Shown here: positions 7,605-14,125 of the stretch, one piece after another
How positions within the stretch are numbered: the stretch's first letter is position 1
Layout of the letters: each line of letters begins with the position of its first letter
Virus record (IMG/VR): IMGVR_UViG_3300033388_006651
Location: 62,001 to 126,000 of that record
DNA length: 64,000 bases
Source of the DNA: a virus
Reading direction: 5' to 3' (one strand)
Notes under the pieces: model-generated
The model's database searches: none
What the model saw: only the letters and a program-made list of their open reading frames with translations
What the model was told of the DNA's origin: nothing
Program-made: the position numbers and the translations under genes

Positions 7605-7638
7605 TCAAGGAGGTCCTCATAGGGGTAAAAATGATGAC

Positions 7639-8844
7639 ATGCTCGTCCTGTTCCCGTCTGACCCTTTTGAGACCTACAAGCCCGAGCCGGACTACGTCCA
7701 GGAGATCGAGATCGCAAAAGAGTGCGGCCACGAGGTTGCCTTCATCCATTGGGAAGCCCTGGTGAACGATGACGACGCTGCCGCGGCCATCAGGAAGGTT
7801 CCTGTTTTCGAGGATTCCACCCCTGCCATCTACCGGGGTTGGATGCTGACCTCCGAGCAGTACGAGAAGCTCTACGCAGAGCTCCAGATCCATGACGTTG
7901 ATCTGTTGACCACTCCCGACGCCTACCGTAAGGCCCATGAGTTCCCTGGGTGGTACTTGGAGATCCCGAAAGCGACTCCGGCGTCGGCGATCATCCAGAA
8001 GCATGAGATCAGCATGGAGAGGCTGCTCAGCAGGGCCAAGGAGATGCTCGAACAGTACGAGCACGGCATCATCATCAAGGACTACGTGAAAAGTCGGAAG
8101 CACGAGTGGGAGGAGGCGTGCTTCATCCCCGATATGTCCAAAGCTGAGGTGGTGATCGCCAACTTCCTCGAGCGCCAGGGTGACGCTCTCCAAGGCGGCG
8201 TTGTGCTCCGGGAGTTCGTGCCGCTCAAGTCGATCGGTAAGCACCCTGACTCGGGGATGCCAATGGGCGAGGAGTTCCGCATCTTCTGGATGAACGGTCG
8301 AGTGGCCGCCGCTGCGGAGTACTGGCCTTCCGAGTTCTACATCGGTGAGGAGCGTGAAGATGAGAACGCAGGTGACGGGAGCACGTACCGTGTGCCTCAT
8401 GCCCTGAGCACTCTCCCCGATCCACAGTCGCTTCTCGAACTCCTCGAAAACATCGACAACCCGTTCGTCTCGATGGACCTTGCGCGTGCCGAGGATGGTG
8501 AGTGGTTCGTCATGGAGATCGGCGACGGTCAGGTCTCTGGGCTCCCGCGCCCCAAGCTCGATGCCCGGCTCATTTACAGCCGGCTCGATCGGTTGCTCGG
8601 GCCTCCTGGGCTTGCCTCGGACGCGACACCGATGACCCAGGCACAGTTCGCCGGTATGACGTGCCACGCCGAAGGCTGCGACCACACCGGCCACGACACC
8701 GAGATGTACCTGCACCCCAAGTGCCACGTCGGTTCTCCGACCTGGGCGATTTACGAGGACGGCGTCATCAACGTGAAGTGTGCCGAGTGCAAGACGCTCG
8801 TGGTCAGAATCGCGGTTGACCCCGGTACGGTCGTCGAAGATTAG
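7639..8844 (+). CDS. ATP-grasp domain protein (R2K-like)
   Basis: About 401 residues. The annotated frame is open far upstream, but the antisense thaumatin gene occupies that stretch, so the ATG at 7639 (MLVLFPSDPFETY) is chosen. Features of R2K-type ATP-grasp enzymes are visible: an N-terminal alpha/beta part, KDYVKSRKHEWEEACFIPD, REFVPL, EFRIFWMNGRVAAAAEYW, and the late VSMDLARAEDGEWFVMEIGDGQ with Asp, Glu and Gly expected at the metal/ATP site. The last 80 residues contain CHAEGCDHTGH and CAEC, a possible zinc-binding tail. The family is predicted to ligate an amine to a carboxylate; the substrate is unknown. Confidence 0.82.
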   Translation: MLVLFPSDPFETYKPEPDYVQEIEIAKECGHEVAFIHWEALVNDDDAAAAIRKVPVFEDSTPAIYRGWMLTSEQYEKLYAELQIHDVDLLTTPDAYRKAHEFPGWYLEIPKATPASAIIQKHEISMERLLSRAKEMLEQYEHGIIIKDYVKSRKHEWEEACFIPDMSKAEVVIANFLERQGDALQGGVVLREFVPLKSIGKHPDSGMPMGEEFRIFWMNGRVAAAAEYWPSEFYIGEEREDENAGDGSTYRVPHALSTLPDPQSLLELLENIDNPFVSMDLARAEDGEWFVMEIGDGQVSGLPRPKLDARLIYSRLDRLLGPPGLASDATPMTQAQFAGMTCHAEGCDHTGHDTEMYLHPKCHVGSPTWAIYEDGVINVKCAECKTLVVRIAVDPGTVVED

Positions 8845-9050
8845 AGGGCGTGGTCTCGAATGGCCTTGGTCAGCCGGCGCACTTTATTGGTGAAAATAGA
8901 GTAGAACCGGGGGTCCACTTCGTGCAGGAGATGGAGGAGAGATTCGATCTCGGCCTCGGCATCTTCCTGGTCCACGATGTTCTTGGCGACGGCACGGGTG
9001 CAGTCGGGCTGAGAGGTGAGCCAGTGGTTGATGCGTTCTTCGTAAGTCAC
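8841..9050 (-). CDS. Hypothetical protein
   Basis: A 69-residue helical, acidic protein beginning MTYEERINHWLTSQPDC. It converges with the ATP-grasp gene, the two overlapping by four bases at their stops. No family recognised. Confidence 0.6.
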   Translation of the reverse strand: MTYEERINHWLTSQPDCTRAVAKNIVDQEDAEAEIESLLHLLHEVDPRFYSIFTNKVRRLTKAIRDHAL

Positions 9051-9380
9051 GATCTAGGTGTATCGCAGGGTCTTGATCCGCCTCGGATCAAGCGCCGTCG
9101 AGAAAGTTGAAGAATTCGTTTGACTCGGCGTCTTAGTCCGCGTACACAGAAATGGTCGCCGTCCCTTGGCAGGAACGCGACTCAAAGTCCCCGCCATGAA
9201 ACACTCCACGACATACACAGCTACGACAACGACTACGGTCGTCGTGGCCGTCGTATTGCCCATTATGGGCGATATGACCTCGTGTTGAGCATTTCCCGGC
9301 GTTGACCAAAACATCAAACGGCGCCGGGAACCCCCAAAGGGTTTGCTTCGCACGTTCAAAGGCCACGCTGGCTCCCATTC
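9051..9380. other. Gene-free region before the tRNA array
   Basis: No convincing protein gene. Overlapping minus-strand frames here are compositionally odd and one runs through the first tRNA. A promoter for the plus-strand tRNA array should lie here; a TTGACC at 9303-9308 is a weak -35 candidate without a clear -10. Confidence 0.4.
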
Positions 9381-9456
9381 GCCGGTGTAGCTCAATTGGT
9401 AGAGCACTGGTTTTGTAAACCAGGGGTTGCGGGTTCGAGTCCCATTACCGGCTCCA
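9381..9456 (+). tRNA. tRNA-Thr(TGT)
   Basis: Acceptor GCCGGTG/TACCGGC, D-arm AGCTCAATTGGTAGAGC, anticodon arm CTGGT-TTTGTAA-ACCAG, T-arm TGCGGGTTCGAGTCCC, discriminator T and an encoded CCA. First of three adjacent threonine isoacceptors. Confidence 0.93.
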
Positions 9457-9487
9457 AGTATTTCTCTTCACCCAAGGAACAGACAAC

Positions 9488-9562
9488 GCCTTTGTAGCTC
9501 AGTGGTAGAGCAGCTCATTCGTAACGAGCAGGTCGTGGGTTCGATTCCCACCTTGGGCTCCA
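9488..9562 (+). tRNA. tRNA-Thr(CGT)
   Basis: D-arm AGCTCAGTGGTAGAGC, anticodon loop TTCGTAA (CGT), T-arm GTGGGTTCGATTCCCAC, encoded CCA. The acceptor GCCTTTG/CTTGGGC has two adjacent T-T oppositions, shared with the next tRNA. Confidence 0.88.
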
Positions 9563-9564
9563 AG

Positions 9565-9600
9565 CACCAACACCAACACCAACACCAACACCAACACCAT
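9565..9600 (+). repeat. Hexanucleotide microsatellite CACCAA x5
   Basis: Five perfect CACCAA units plus one CACCAT form the spacer between two threonine tRNAs. Such slippage-prone spacers can change length between close relatives. Confidence 0.95.
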
Positions 9601-9611
9601 CACCGACATAA

Positions 9612-9686
9612 GCCCTTGTAGCTCAGTGGAAGAGCGCTTCCTTGGTAAGGAAGAAGTCACGAGTTCGATTCTCGTCTTGGGCTCCA
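9612..9686 (+). tRNA. tRNA-Thr(GGT)
   Basis: D-arm AGCTCAGTGGAAGAGC, anticodon arm CTTCC-TTGGTAA-GGAAG (GGT), T-arm ACGAGTTCGATTCTCGT, encoded CCA. Same two T-T oppositions in the acceptor (GCCCTTG/CTTGGGC) as tRNA-Thr(CGT). Confidence 0.9.
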
Positions 9687-9837
9687 GGAACGCAGGACCC
9701 TCGTTCGAAGGTCACAAGCAAAAGGTAAAGACATCTGTTTTTCACACAGAAGACTGCGAGTTCGATTCTCGCCTTCCCCGCCATTTATGGGGAAGTGGTC
9801 ATAAGACGCACTCACCCCGCACACTCTCCTGCGTTCC
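9687..9837 (+). tRNA. Circularly permuted tRNA-Glu(TTC) with flanking intron-like arms
   Basis: The 3' part comes first: after CACAAGC (9713-9719) come AAAAGGTAAAGAC (second half of the D-arm), the anticodon arm TCTGT-TTTTCAC-ACAGA (TTC), a T-arm, acceptor CTTCCCC, G and CCA ending at 9783. Five bases later (TTTAT) the 5' part follows: GGGGAAG, TG and GTC (first half of the D-arm) to 9800. GGGGAAG pairs perfectly with CTTCCCC and no other 5' acceptor exists upstream. The outer flanks GGAACGCAGGA (9687-9697) and TCCTGCGTTCC (9827-9837) are exact reverse complements. GACGCACTC follows the 5' part. The break lies in the D-loop. Splicing would give a circle to be opened at TTTAT; this step is inference. 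Confidence 0.8.
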
Positions 9838-9852
9838 TTAATTTTCACCCTA

Positions 9853-9936
9853 ATCCCAGCGCCTCGTAGAGCGAGGCACACGACAGCAGCTTCGCTTCGA
9901 GGCGAAAATGGCAGGCGACCGGACGGCCTGTGGGAT
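9853..9936 (+). ncRNA. Cloverleaf-like structured RNA candidate
   Basis: The ends pair (ATCCCA with TGGGAT) and enclose three perfect hairpins: GCCTCG-TAGAG-CGAGGC, TTCGC-TTCGAG-GCGAA and CAGGC-GACCGGACG-GCCTG, the last directly adjoining the closing stem as a T-arm would. It lacks a normal T-loop and a 7-base anticodon loop, so it is not an ordinary tRNA. It lies inside a tRNA array 2.3 kb upstream of a Ro60-like gene, so a Y-RNA-like role is possible but unproven. Confidence 0.5.
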
Positions 9937-9998
9937 CAAACAACCGATTTTTCTCAACCCCAACTTCAACCCCCAACGAACAGAAAGGACCGAGCACG

Positions 9999-10136
9999 AT
10001 GAACATCGAAAACGATGACTGCGATGATGTAGATGATACCTACGGAGCAGTGGCGCAGTTGGTAGCGCACTCGGTTGTCAGCCGAAAGGTCGCCGGTTCA
10101 AGTCCGGTCTGTTCCGCCAAGGGGGTGTTGGTCTAG
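9999..10136 (+). CDS. Mini-ORF running through tRNA-Asp
   Basis: An AGAAAGGA ribosome-binding site precedes ATG 9999. The opening MNIENDDCDDVDDTYG is strongly acidic, then the frame continues through the tRNA-Asp gene to 10136. A similar acidic mini-ORF lies at 11202. It may be a translated leader rather than a functional protein. Confidence 0.25.
   Translation: MNIENDDCDDVDDTYGAVAQLVAHSVVSRKVAGSSPVCSAKGVLV
10044..10119 (+). tRNA. tRNA-Asp(GTC)
   Basis: Acceptor GGAGCAG/CTGTTCC, D-arm GCGCAGTTGGTAGCGC, anticodon arm CTCGG-TTGTCAG-CCGAA, T-arm GCCGGTTCAAGTCCGGT, discriminator G, encoded CCA. Confidence 0.93.
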
Positions 10137-10198
10137 TTGGTTATGACGCTTCCCTGTCACGGAAGAAATCGCGGGTTCAAGTCCCGCACATCCCGCCA
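10122..10198 (+). tRNA. tRNA-Asp(GTC), second copy
   Basis: Acceptor GGGGTGT/ACATCCC, anticodon arm CTTCC-CTGTCAC-GGAAG, T-arm GCGGGTTCAAGTCCCGC, encoded CCA. Same anticodon as the tRNA two bases upstream but clearly a different sequence, so not a recent duplication. Confidence 0.92.
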
Positions 10199-10204
10199 TT
10201 TTTT

Positions 10205-10279
10205 AGTCCTGTAGCTCAGTGGAAGAGCATTCCCGTCACATGGGAGAGGCCATCGGTTCGACCCCGATTGGGACTACCA
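10205..10279 (+). tRNA. tRNA-Val(CAC)
   Basis: Acceptor AGTCCTG/TGGGACT, D-arm GCTCAGTGGAAGAGC, anticodon arm TTCCC-GTCACAT-GGGAG (CAC), T-arm ATCGGTTCGACCCCGAT, encoded CCA. Confidence 0.88.
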
Positions 10280-10288
10280 AGAAAACAT

Positions 10289-10363
10289 AGCTCCGTAGCT
10301 CAGTGGCAGAGCAACACCTCGACATGGTGAAGGTCGTCGGTTCGATCCCGACTGGGGCTACCA
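10289..10363 (+). tRNA. tRNA-Val(GAC)
   Basis: Acceptor AGCTCCG/TGGGGCT, anticodon loop TCGACAT giving GAC but with C instead of T at position 33, T-arm GTCGGTTCGATCCCGAC, encoded CCA. The unusual C33 and an A-A opposition in the anticodon stem lower certainty about function. Confidence 0.8.
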
Positions 10364-10422
10364 ACACAACAAGTTACTAAGACACAAGGCCCTCCGTTCC
10401 ATTTTGTGCTACGCTCAGAAGA

Positions 10423-11097
10423 GTGAAGCCGGACAAACAAAAAGAGGCGCGTAGACTGCGTAAGCAGGGCCTTTCTTTGAGTGAGATCGTTACCAAAATT
10501 GGATGCGCAAAAAGTTCGGTTAGCCGCTGGACCCGGGATATCCCTCTCACTAAGACTCAAGTCAAAAACCTTCGACGAAAGGAAGATCAAGGACGACTTA
10601 AAGGCCGTATTGCAGCCGCTACCCATCCCAACTCTCCGAAACAGGTGTGGGCTAAAAAACGAGATGAAGCACGTCAAAAAGGGCACGAAGAGATTTCCCG
10701 GATCGATGACATCTCTCTCAAAATACTCATCGCGGCACTGTACTGGGGGGAAGGGTCAAAGGGTCGTAACAGTTTTTCCATAGCGAACACGGACCCTGCA
10801 ATGGTCCGCCTTATTGCCGCCTTTCTTCGAAAACATTGTCAAGTTCCTGAAGAGCGCCTTCGTTTTCGCGTCTACATTCATCCTCATTTGAGTCTCCGAA
10901 AAGCTCGTATTTACTGGGCTAAAATTGCAGGAACCTCCCCTAAAAATATCGCATCCACCACCGCTGTAAGCTCAGCTAGCCAAGGAAAGAAGGACTCGTG
11001 CCCTTACGGCACTTTTCAAATCACGTACTGTGACACCCTGTTTCGGTCTCGCATAGAAGGCTGGATGGATGCCTTGAAAGAACAGATACCGGGTTAG
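10423..11097 (+). CDS. HTH protein, probable mobile endonuclease-like gene
   Basis: A 224-residue product from GTG 10423. The N-terminus (EARRLRKQGLSLSEIVTKIG ... SSVSRWTRDI) is a clear helix-turn-helix. The middle ILIAALYWGEGSK resembles a degenerate LAGLIDADG helix, followed by FSIANTDPAMVRLIAAFL and basic segments. Such HTH proteins are common as stand-alone mobile genes in phages. The last codons and the stop lie inside the tRNA-Val(TAC) gene, so it appears inserted at that tRNA. Its base composition is less GC-rich than its neighbours, fitting recent transfer. Confidence 0.7.
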   Translation: MKPDKQKEARRLRKQGLSLSEIVTKIGCAKSSVSRWTRDIPLTKTQVKNLRRKEDQGRLKGRIAAATHPNSPKQVWAKKRDEARQKGHEEISRIDDISLKILIAALYWGEGSKGRNSFSIANTDPAMVRLIAAFLRKHCQVPEERLRFRVYIHPHLSLRKARIYWAKIAGTSPKNIASTTAVSSASQGKKDSCPYGTFQITYCDTLFRSRIEGWMDALKEQIPG

Positions 11098-11161
11098 CTC
11101 AGTGGTAGAGCGCTGCCCTTACAAGACGGATGCAAGAGTTCAATTCTCTTACCCGGTACCA
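11088..11161 (+). tRNA. tRNA-Val(TAC)
   Basis: Acceptor ACCGGGT/ACCCGGT, D-arm AGCTCAGTGGTAGAGC, anticodon loop CTTACAA (TAC), T-arm AAGAGTTCAATTCTCTT, encoded CCA. Its first ten bases double as the end of the preceding protein gene. Confidence 0.9.
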
Positions 11162-11201
11162 GACCTCAAACCTCAACCTCTAACCACGAAAGGAACCGAC
11201 C

Positions 11202-11264
11202 ATGGAAAAAGAAGACAGCGACATTAGCGACATTATCTACTCGGCCCGTGGTCCAGTCTGGTAA
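11202..11264 (+). CDS. Acidic mini-ORF entering tRNA-Ile
   Basis: A GAAAGGAA ribosome-binding site precedes ATG 11202. The 20-residue product MEKEDSDISDIIYSARGPVW ends inside the D-arm of tRNA-Ile. It resembles the leader at 9999 in position and acidity. It may be a leader peptide. Confidence 0.25.
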   Translation: MEKEDSDISDIIYSARGPVW

Positions 11265-11316
11265 TGGATGTCGCTCTGATAAGGCGAAGACGGAGGTTCA
11301 AATCCTCCCGGGCCGA
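11242..11316 (+). tRNA. tRNA-Ile(GAT)
   Basis: Acceptor CGGCCCG/CGGGCCG, anticodon arm TCGCT-CTGATAA-GGCGA, T-arm GGAGGTTCAAATCCTCC. The 3' end reads ACCG, so CCA is incomplete. Confidence 0.88.
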
Positions 11317-11326
11317 CCGACTACAT

Positions 11327-11403
11327 GGACGTGTAGCTCAGTTGGTTAGAGCGCAGCCCTGATAAGGCTGAAGTCGAAAGTTCAAATCTTTCTACGTCCA
11401 CCA
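11327..11403 (+). tRNA. tRNA-Ile(GAT), second copy
   Basis: Acceptor GGACGTG/TACGTCC, anticodon arm CAGCC-CTGATAA-GGCTG, T-arm GAAAGTTCAAATCTTTC, encoded CCA. Confidence 0.93.
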
Positions 11404-11424
11404 AGAGATTTCCAAAACACATAT

Positions 11425-11502
11425 AGCGGGATGGCGCAGTCAGGTAGCGCGCTGGGCTCATAACCCAGAGGTCGTCGGTTCAAATCCAACTCTCCGCTAC
11501 TA
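11425..11502 (+). tRNA. tRNA-Met(CAT), initiator-like
   Basis: The sequence closely follows bacterial initiator tRNA: GCGGGATGG opening, D-arm GCGCAGTCAGGTAGCGC, anticodon arm CTGGG-CTCATAA-CCCAG with the three G-C pairs typical of initiators, and GTCGGTTCAAATCC. The T-arm 3' strand has one extra base and the 3' end reads ACTA rather than ACCA. Confidence 0.8.
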
Positions 11503-11505
11503 AGG

Positions 11506-11662
11506 GCAGTAGAAGTCTGCTTGCGAAATATCTCCCTTCACCGGGAAGAGACGCTAGCGAACAAAACTTCATCCTCGCAACGGAGTTGAGGGGAGAGCAG
11601 TAGGAGATCTGCTTGCGACAATAGGCCCCGTAACTGGGTATCGAAGATAGCGAACAAAACTC
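11506..11662 (+). repeat. Two copies of a 64-66 base structured unit
   Basis: Units at 11506-11569 and 11597-11662 share a GCAGTAG...CTGCTTGCGA start and a TAGCGAACAAAACT end, while the centre differs but keeps a C-run/G-run hairpin in each. The units lie between two CAT tRNAs. They could be small RNAs, processing signals or relics of tRNA duplication. Confidence 0.6.
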
Positions 11663-11672
11663 CAACACTTGA

Positions 11673-11750
11673 CGCGGGTTGGGGAAGTCCGGCCATCCCG
11701 GTGGGCTCATAATCCACAGACCCTCGGTTCAAATCCGAGACCCGCTACCA
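11673..11750 (+). tRNA. tRNA with CAT anticodon (Met or Ile2)
   Basis: Acceptor CGCGGGT/ACCCGCT with a C-T opposition at the first pair, D-region GGGGAAGTCCGGCCATCCC, anticodon arm GTGGG-CTCATAA-TCCAC, T-arm CTCGGTTCAAATCCGAG, encoded CCA. The unpaired first position is an initiator-like trait. Identity cannot be fixed from sequence alone. Confidence 0.82.
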
Positions 11751-11809
11751 AATCCAGTTCGACAGTGTGCGCCCGTGCGAGCCGAACCGAGTGTAGAAAC
11801 GGGCCTCAT

Positions 11810-11887
11810 GCCAGAATAGCTCAGTTGGTTAAGAGCGCTCCCCTCATAAGGGAGAGGTCATCGGTTCAAATCCGATTTCTGGTACCA
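11810..11887 (+). tRNA. tRNA with CAT anticodon (Met or Ile2)
   Basis: Acceptor GCCAGAA/TTCTGGT, D-arm AGCTCAGTTGGTTAAGAGC, anticodon arm CTCCC-CTCATAA-GGGAG, T-arm ATCGGTTCAAATCCGAT, encoded CCA. Third CAT tRNA in 460 bases; an elongator Met or lysidine-type Ile tRNA. Confidence 0.9.
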
Positions 11888-11904
11888 CAAGAAACCAAGA
11901 AGCC

Positions 11905-12018
11905 ATGAACATCCACCTGAAACAGTTGCCCATCGGCACGGCCAGTCGCATCTCGTTGTTTGCGGCCGGACAGGTGTGTTCTGCCTATCTCCCCAATCTG
12001 GAGACAGGTAGCGGATAA
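11905..12018 (+). CDS. Short possible protein
   Basis: A 37-residue frame beginning MNIHLKQLPIGTASRIS after the last tRNA of the array and ending 23 bases before a terminator. A weak AAGAAG precedes it. It may be a real small gene or chance. Confidence 0.3.
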   Translation: MNIHLKQLPIGTASRISLFAAGQVCSAYLPNLETGSG

Positions 12019-12041
12019 CCCTCAGCTCGATCATGGCGCCT

Positions 12042-12077
12042 AAAAGCCCGTCGAGCTCCCTGCTCGCCGGGCTTTTT
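12042..12077 (+). terminator. Rho-independent terminator ending tRNA array
   Basis: AAAAGCCCG and CGGGCTTTTT form a 9-bp hairpin stem followed by T's. It separates the tRNA array from the Ro60-like gene. Confidence 0.85.
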
Positions 12078-12245
12078 CGTGCTCGGGCCAAGGATCAACG
12101 GCCCTCTCGAGCCCTTTTTCGCCAAACCCTCCCTGGGCCCTCCTTTTCGGACATTTTCACGAACTTTTCACGAACCAAACCAACCACGGGGTACAAGGGA
12201 CGAGCCCGAGTGCTCTGCTTTTCACGAATCAGGACAGACAAGCCA

Positions 12246-14114
12246 ATGGACAACAAAGAAACACTCGGACCCGCAGAGACCATCATCCAGTCACTGCTGG
12301 CCTACTCAGATCACATCTACCACGGCCGCCCCGGCGTCGTGGTGCCCGACGCGCGATCCACGACCGGAGTGCGATGGGACCCCGTCACCCACAAGGTCGG
12401 AGAGGACGGCGTCAAGACCGTTCTTCGCCTCACGCGAAACGGCAAGAAGACCATTCGTACCGAGATCGGCACGATGAACGGCGACAATCGTGTGAAGAAC
12501 GCGGGTGCCGATGTCGGCCTGTACCGCAAGAGCGGCCTCTTCCCAGAGGTTGCCCTGTGGTTCTACAAGCAGATCGCTGAGGTGTGGACGCTCGACAACG
12601 AATTCGCTGCTCGGTGGGCGTCGTACGCCTTCCGTCAGGAGCACCGTGACCTCAAGGTCATGCTCGCTGCGTTCATGCTCGTTCAGTCGCGTAAGGGCGA
12701 CCCCGTCATGGACGGGGGTGAGCGTCTGTTCGACGACGAGGACTACCGTGACGTGGGCGAGGCCATGGTCCTTCTCCTTGAGAAGGGCAACGACCTCAAC
12801 CCGAAGCTCCTGCTTCGGATCTACGATGTCCTGAACCTGCCCGAGATCGCAAAGATCAACCACGAGCTCGGCTTCGGCAAGTCCGCCAAGCGTCCGTTCC
12901 TCGGTCGTTGGCCCAAGGCGATCGACAAGTACCTTCGGTACCGCGAGGAGAACCCGAAGCTGCTCGAAGGGCTCGTCAACAAGGCTGCTTTCGGCAACAC
13001 CGTCAAGACTCTGGCTCGGCGTATCGGCTACAAGCCAACGTCCGACAAGTTCTTCGCTACCCTACGCTGGAAGCAGAAGCAGGCTGAAGACGGGCGTCGT
13101 GAGATGGCCATCGGTAAAGCCGTGAGGGCTGCTGAGTCGTGGGATCACCTCGACGAAGCCGGTGTTTGCGAGCTCATCGAGAAGAACAAGCCTGGCTGGA
13201 AGCGGATCGTGGGTCTCCTTCCTGCGAAGATCGGGGTCACCCGTGCGGTGATGGCTGCGACCATCGAGTCGGGCGGTCTCTCGGACAAGGATCTCATCAT
13301 CCTCACTCCAACGATCGAGGATCTTGGTCTGTTCAAGGTCCAGGAGATCAAGGCGCGTCATGCTGCGGCTCTCGCCAAGGCAAGCGACATGCGTGCGGCT
13401 AACATCGCCCGCAACGTTCGGTCCAAGGATCTCAAGGAGGAGATGGAGACCGGTGCCGACAAGGCAGCTCAGAAGGCTGCTGAGGAGGTCATCAAGAACC
13501 TGCGCCTCTACGTCGTCATCGACCGTTCGGCGTCGATGCAGGGAGCACTGGAGAAGGCGAAGCCACTGATCGCCAAGCTCATTCAGGCAATCCCAGCCGA
13601 GCGTCTGCACGTTTCGACGTTCAACACGATCGGTAAGGTGATCACCTTCAAGCACCACTCGACCGCTGGGGTCGAGGCAGCTTTCCGGGGCGTCAACGCC
13701 GGAGGGGGCACGGTGCACGCAGAAGGTGTTCGGGTTCTGGCTCAGTTCCCGCCTGCGGCAGACGAGGACTCCCTGATGATCTTCATCGGGGACGAGGGCG
13801 AGCGTCGGCACTTTGCCGAAGCTGTGGAGGCATCTGGTCTCCGTCCCCTGGCCTTCGGGCTCCTCGCCACGGTGGGTCCTCGTTGGGGTCGCGGTCAGGC
13901 GATTCGGGACACGGCTGCTCGACTGGACATCCCGTGCTTCGAGATCGATGACCGCACCTTTGATGGCGACCCGTACGCCATCCCGCGTACGATCAGGAAC
14001 CTGATCGCGGCTACCCCTGTGGGGGTGAACACCGGTCGTCGCGTCGTCCCGCGCGTGACGCTGGTGGGTCAGATCCTGGAGACCGAGATTCTCCAGAAGC
14101 CCAACTGGGCATAG
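12246..14114 (+). CDS. Ro60-like TROVE/vWA RNA-binding protein
   Basis: About 622 residues from ATG 12246; the upstream extension of the frame crosses a terminator and is rejected. Residues 30-400 have the layout of a TROVE ring domain (ALWFYKQIAEVWTLDNEFAA, RHAAALAKASDMRA and other HEAT-like helices). From about residue 420 a von Willebrand A domain follows with the metal site DRSAS at D426 (LYVVIDRSASMQ). Ro60 proteins bind Y RNAs and the ends of misfolded RNAs for quality control. It heads a co-directional cassette with partner, HNH, JAMM, ubiquitin-like and ThiF-like genes and lies directly after a tRNA array. TTTTCACGAA occurs three times in its leader (12154, 12165, 12220). Confidence 0.85.
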   Translation: MDNKETLGPAETIIQSLLAYSDHIYHGRPGVVVPDARSTTGVRWDPVTHKVGEDGVKTVLRLTRNGKKTIRTEIGTMNGDNRVKNAGADVGLYRKSGLFPEVALWFYKQIAEVWTLDNEFAARWASYAFRQEHRDLKVMLAAFMLVQSRKGDPVMDGGERLFDDEDYRDVGEAMVLLLEKGNDLNPKLLLRIYDVLNLPEIAKINHELGFGKSAKRPFLGRWPKAIDKYLRYREENPKLLEGLVNKAAFGNTVKTLARRIGYKPTSDKFFATLRWKQKQAEDGRREMAIGKAVRAAESWDHLDEAGVCELIEKNKPGWKRIVGLLPAKIGVTRAVMAATIESGGLSDKDLIILTPTIEDLGLFKVQEIKARHAAALAKASDMRAANIARNVRSKDLKEEMETGADKAAQKAAEEVIKNLRLYVVIDRSASMQGALEKAKPLIAKLIQAIPAERLHVSTFNTIGKVITFKHHSTAGVEAAFRGVNAGGGTVHAEGVRVLAQFPPAADEDSLMIFIGDEGERRHFAEAVEASGLRPLAFGLLATVGPRWGRGQAIRDTAARLDIPCFEIDDRTFDGDPYAIPRTIRNLIAATPVGVNTGRRVVPRVTLVGQILETEILQKPNWA

Positions 14115-14125
14115 GAGTAAACCTC

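Noticed and set aside
7210-7638. Upstream extension of the ATP-grasp frame
   Set aside because: This stretch is antisense to the well-supported thaumatin-like gene; the ATG at 7639 starts the conserved part.
9054-9407. 117-residue minus-strand frame before the tRNA array
   Set aside because: Begins inside tRNA-Thr and has an implausible TTTVVVVVAVY stretch from simple repeats; no domain.
9565-9600. CRISPR-like array
   Set aside because: It is a simple hexanucleotide repeat without spacers.
9783-9795. Plain transcription terminator formed by CTTCCCC...GGGGAAG
   Set aside because: No T-run follows, and the bases after GGGGAAG (TG, GTC) complete the tRNA-Glu D-stem; the same layout recurs at 20038-20057 with a full D-arm and anticodon arm.
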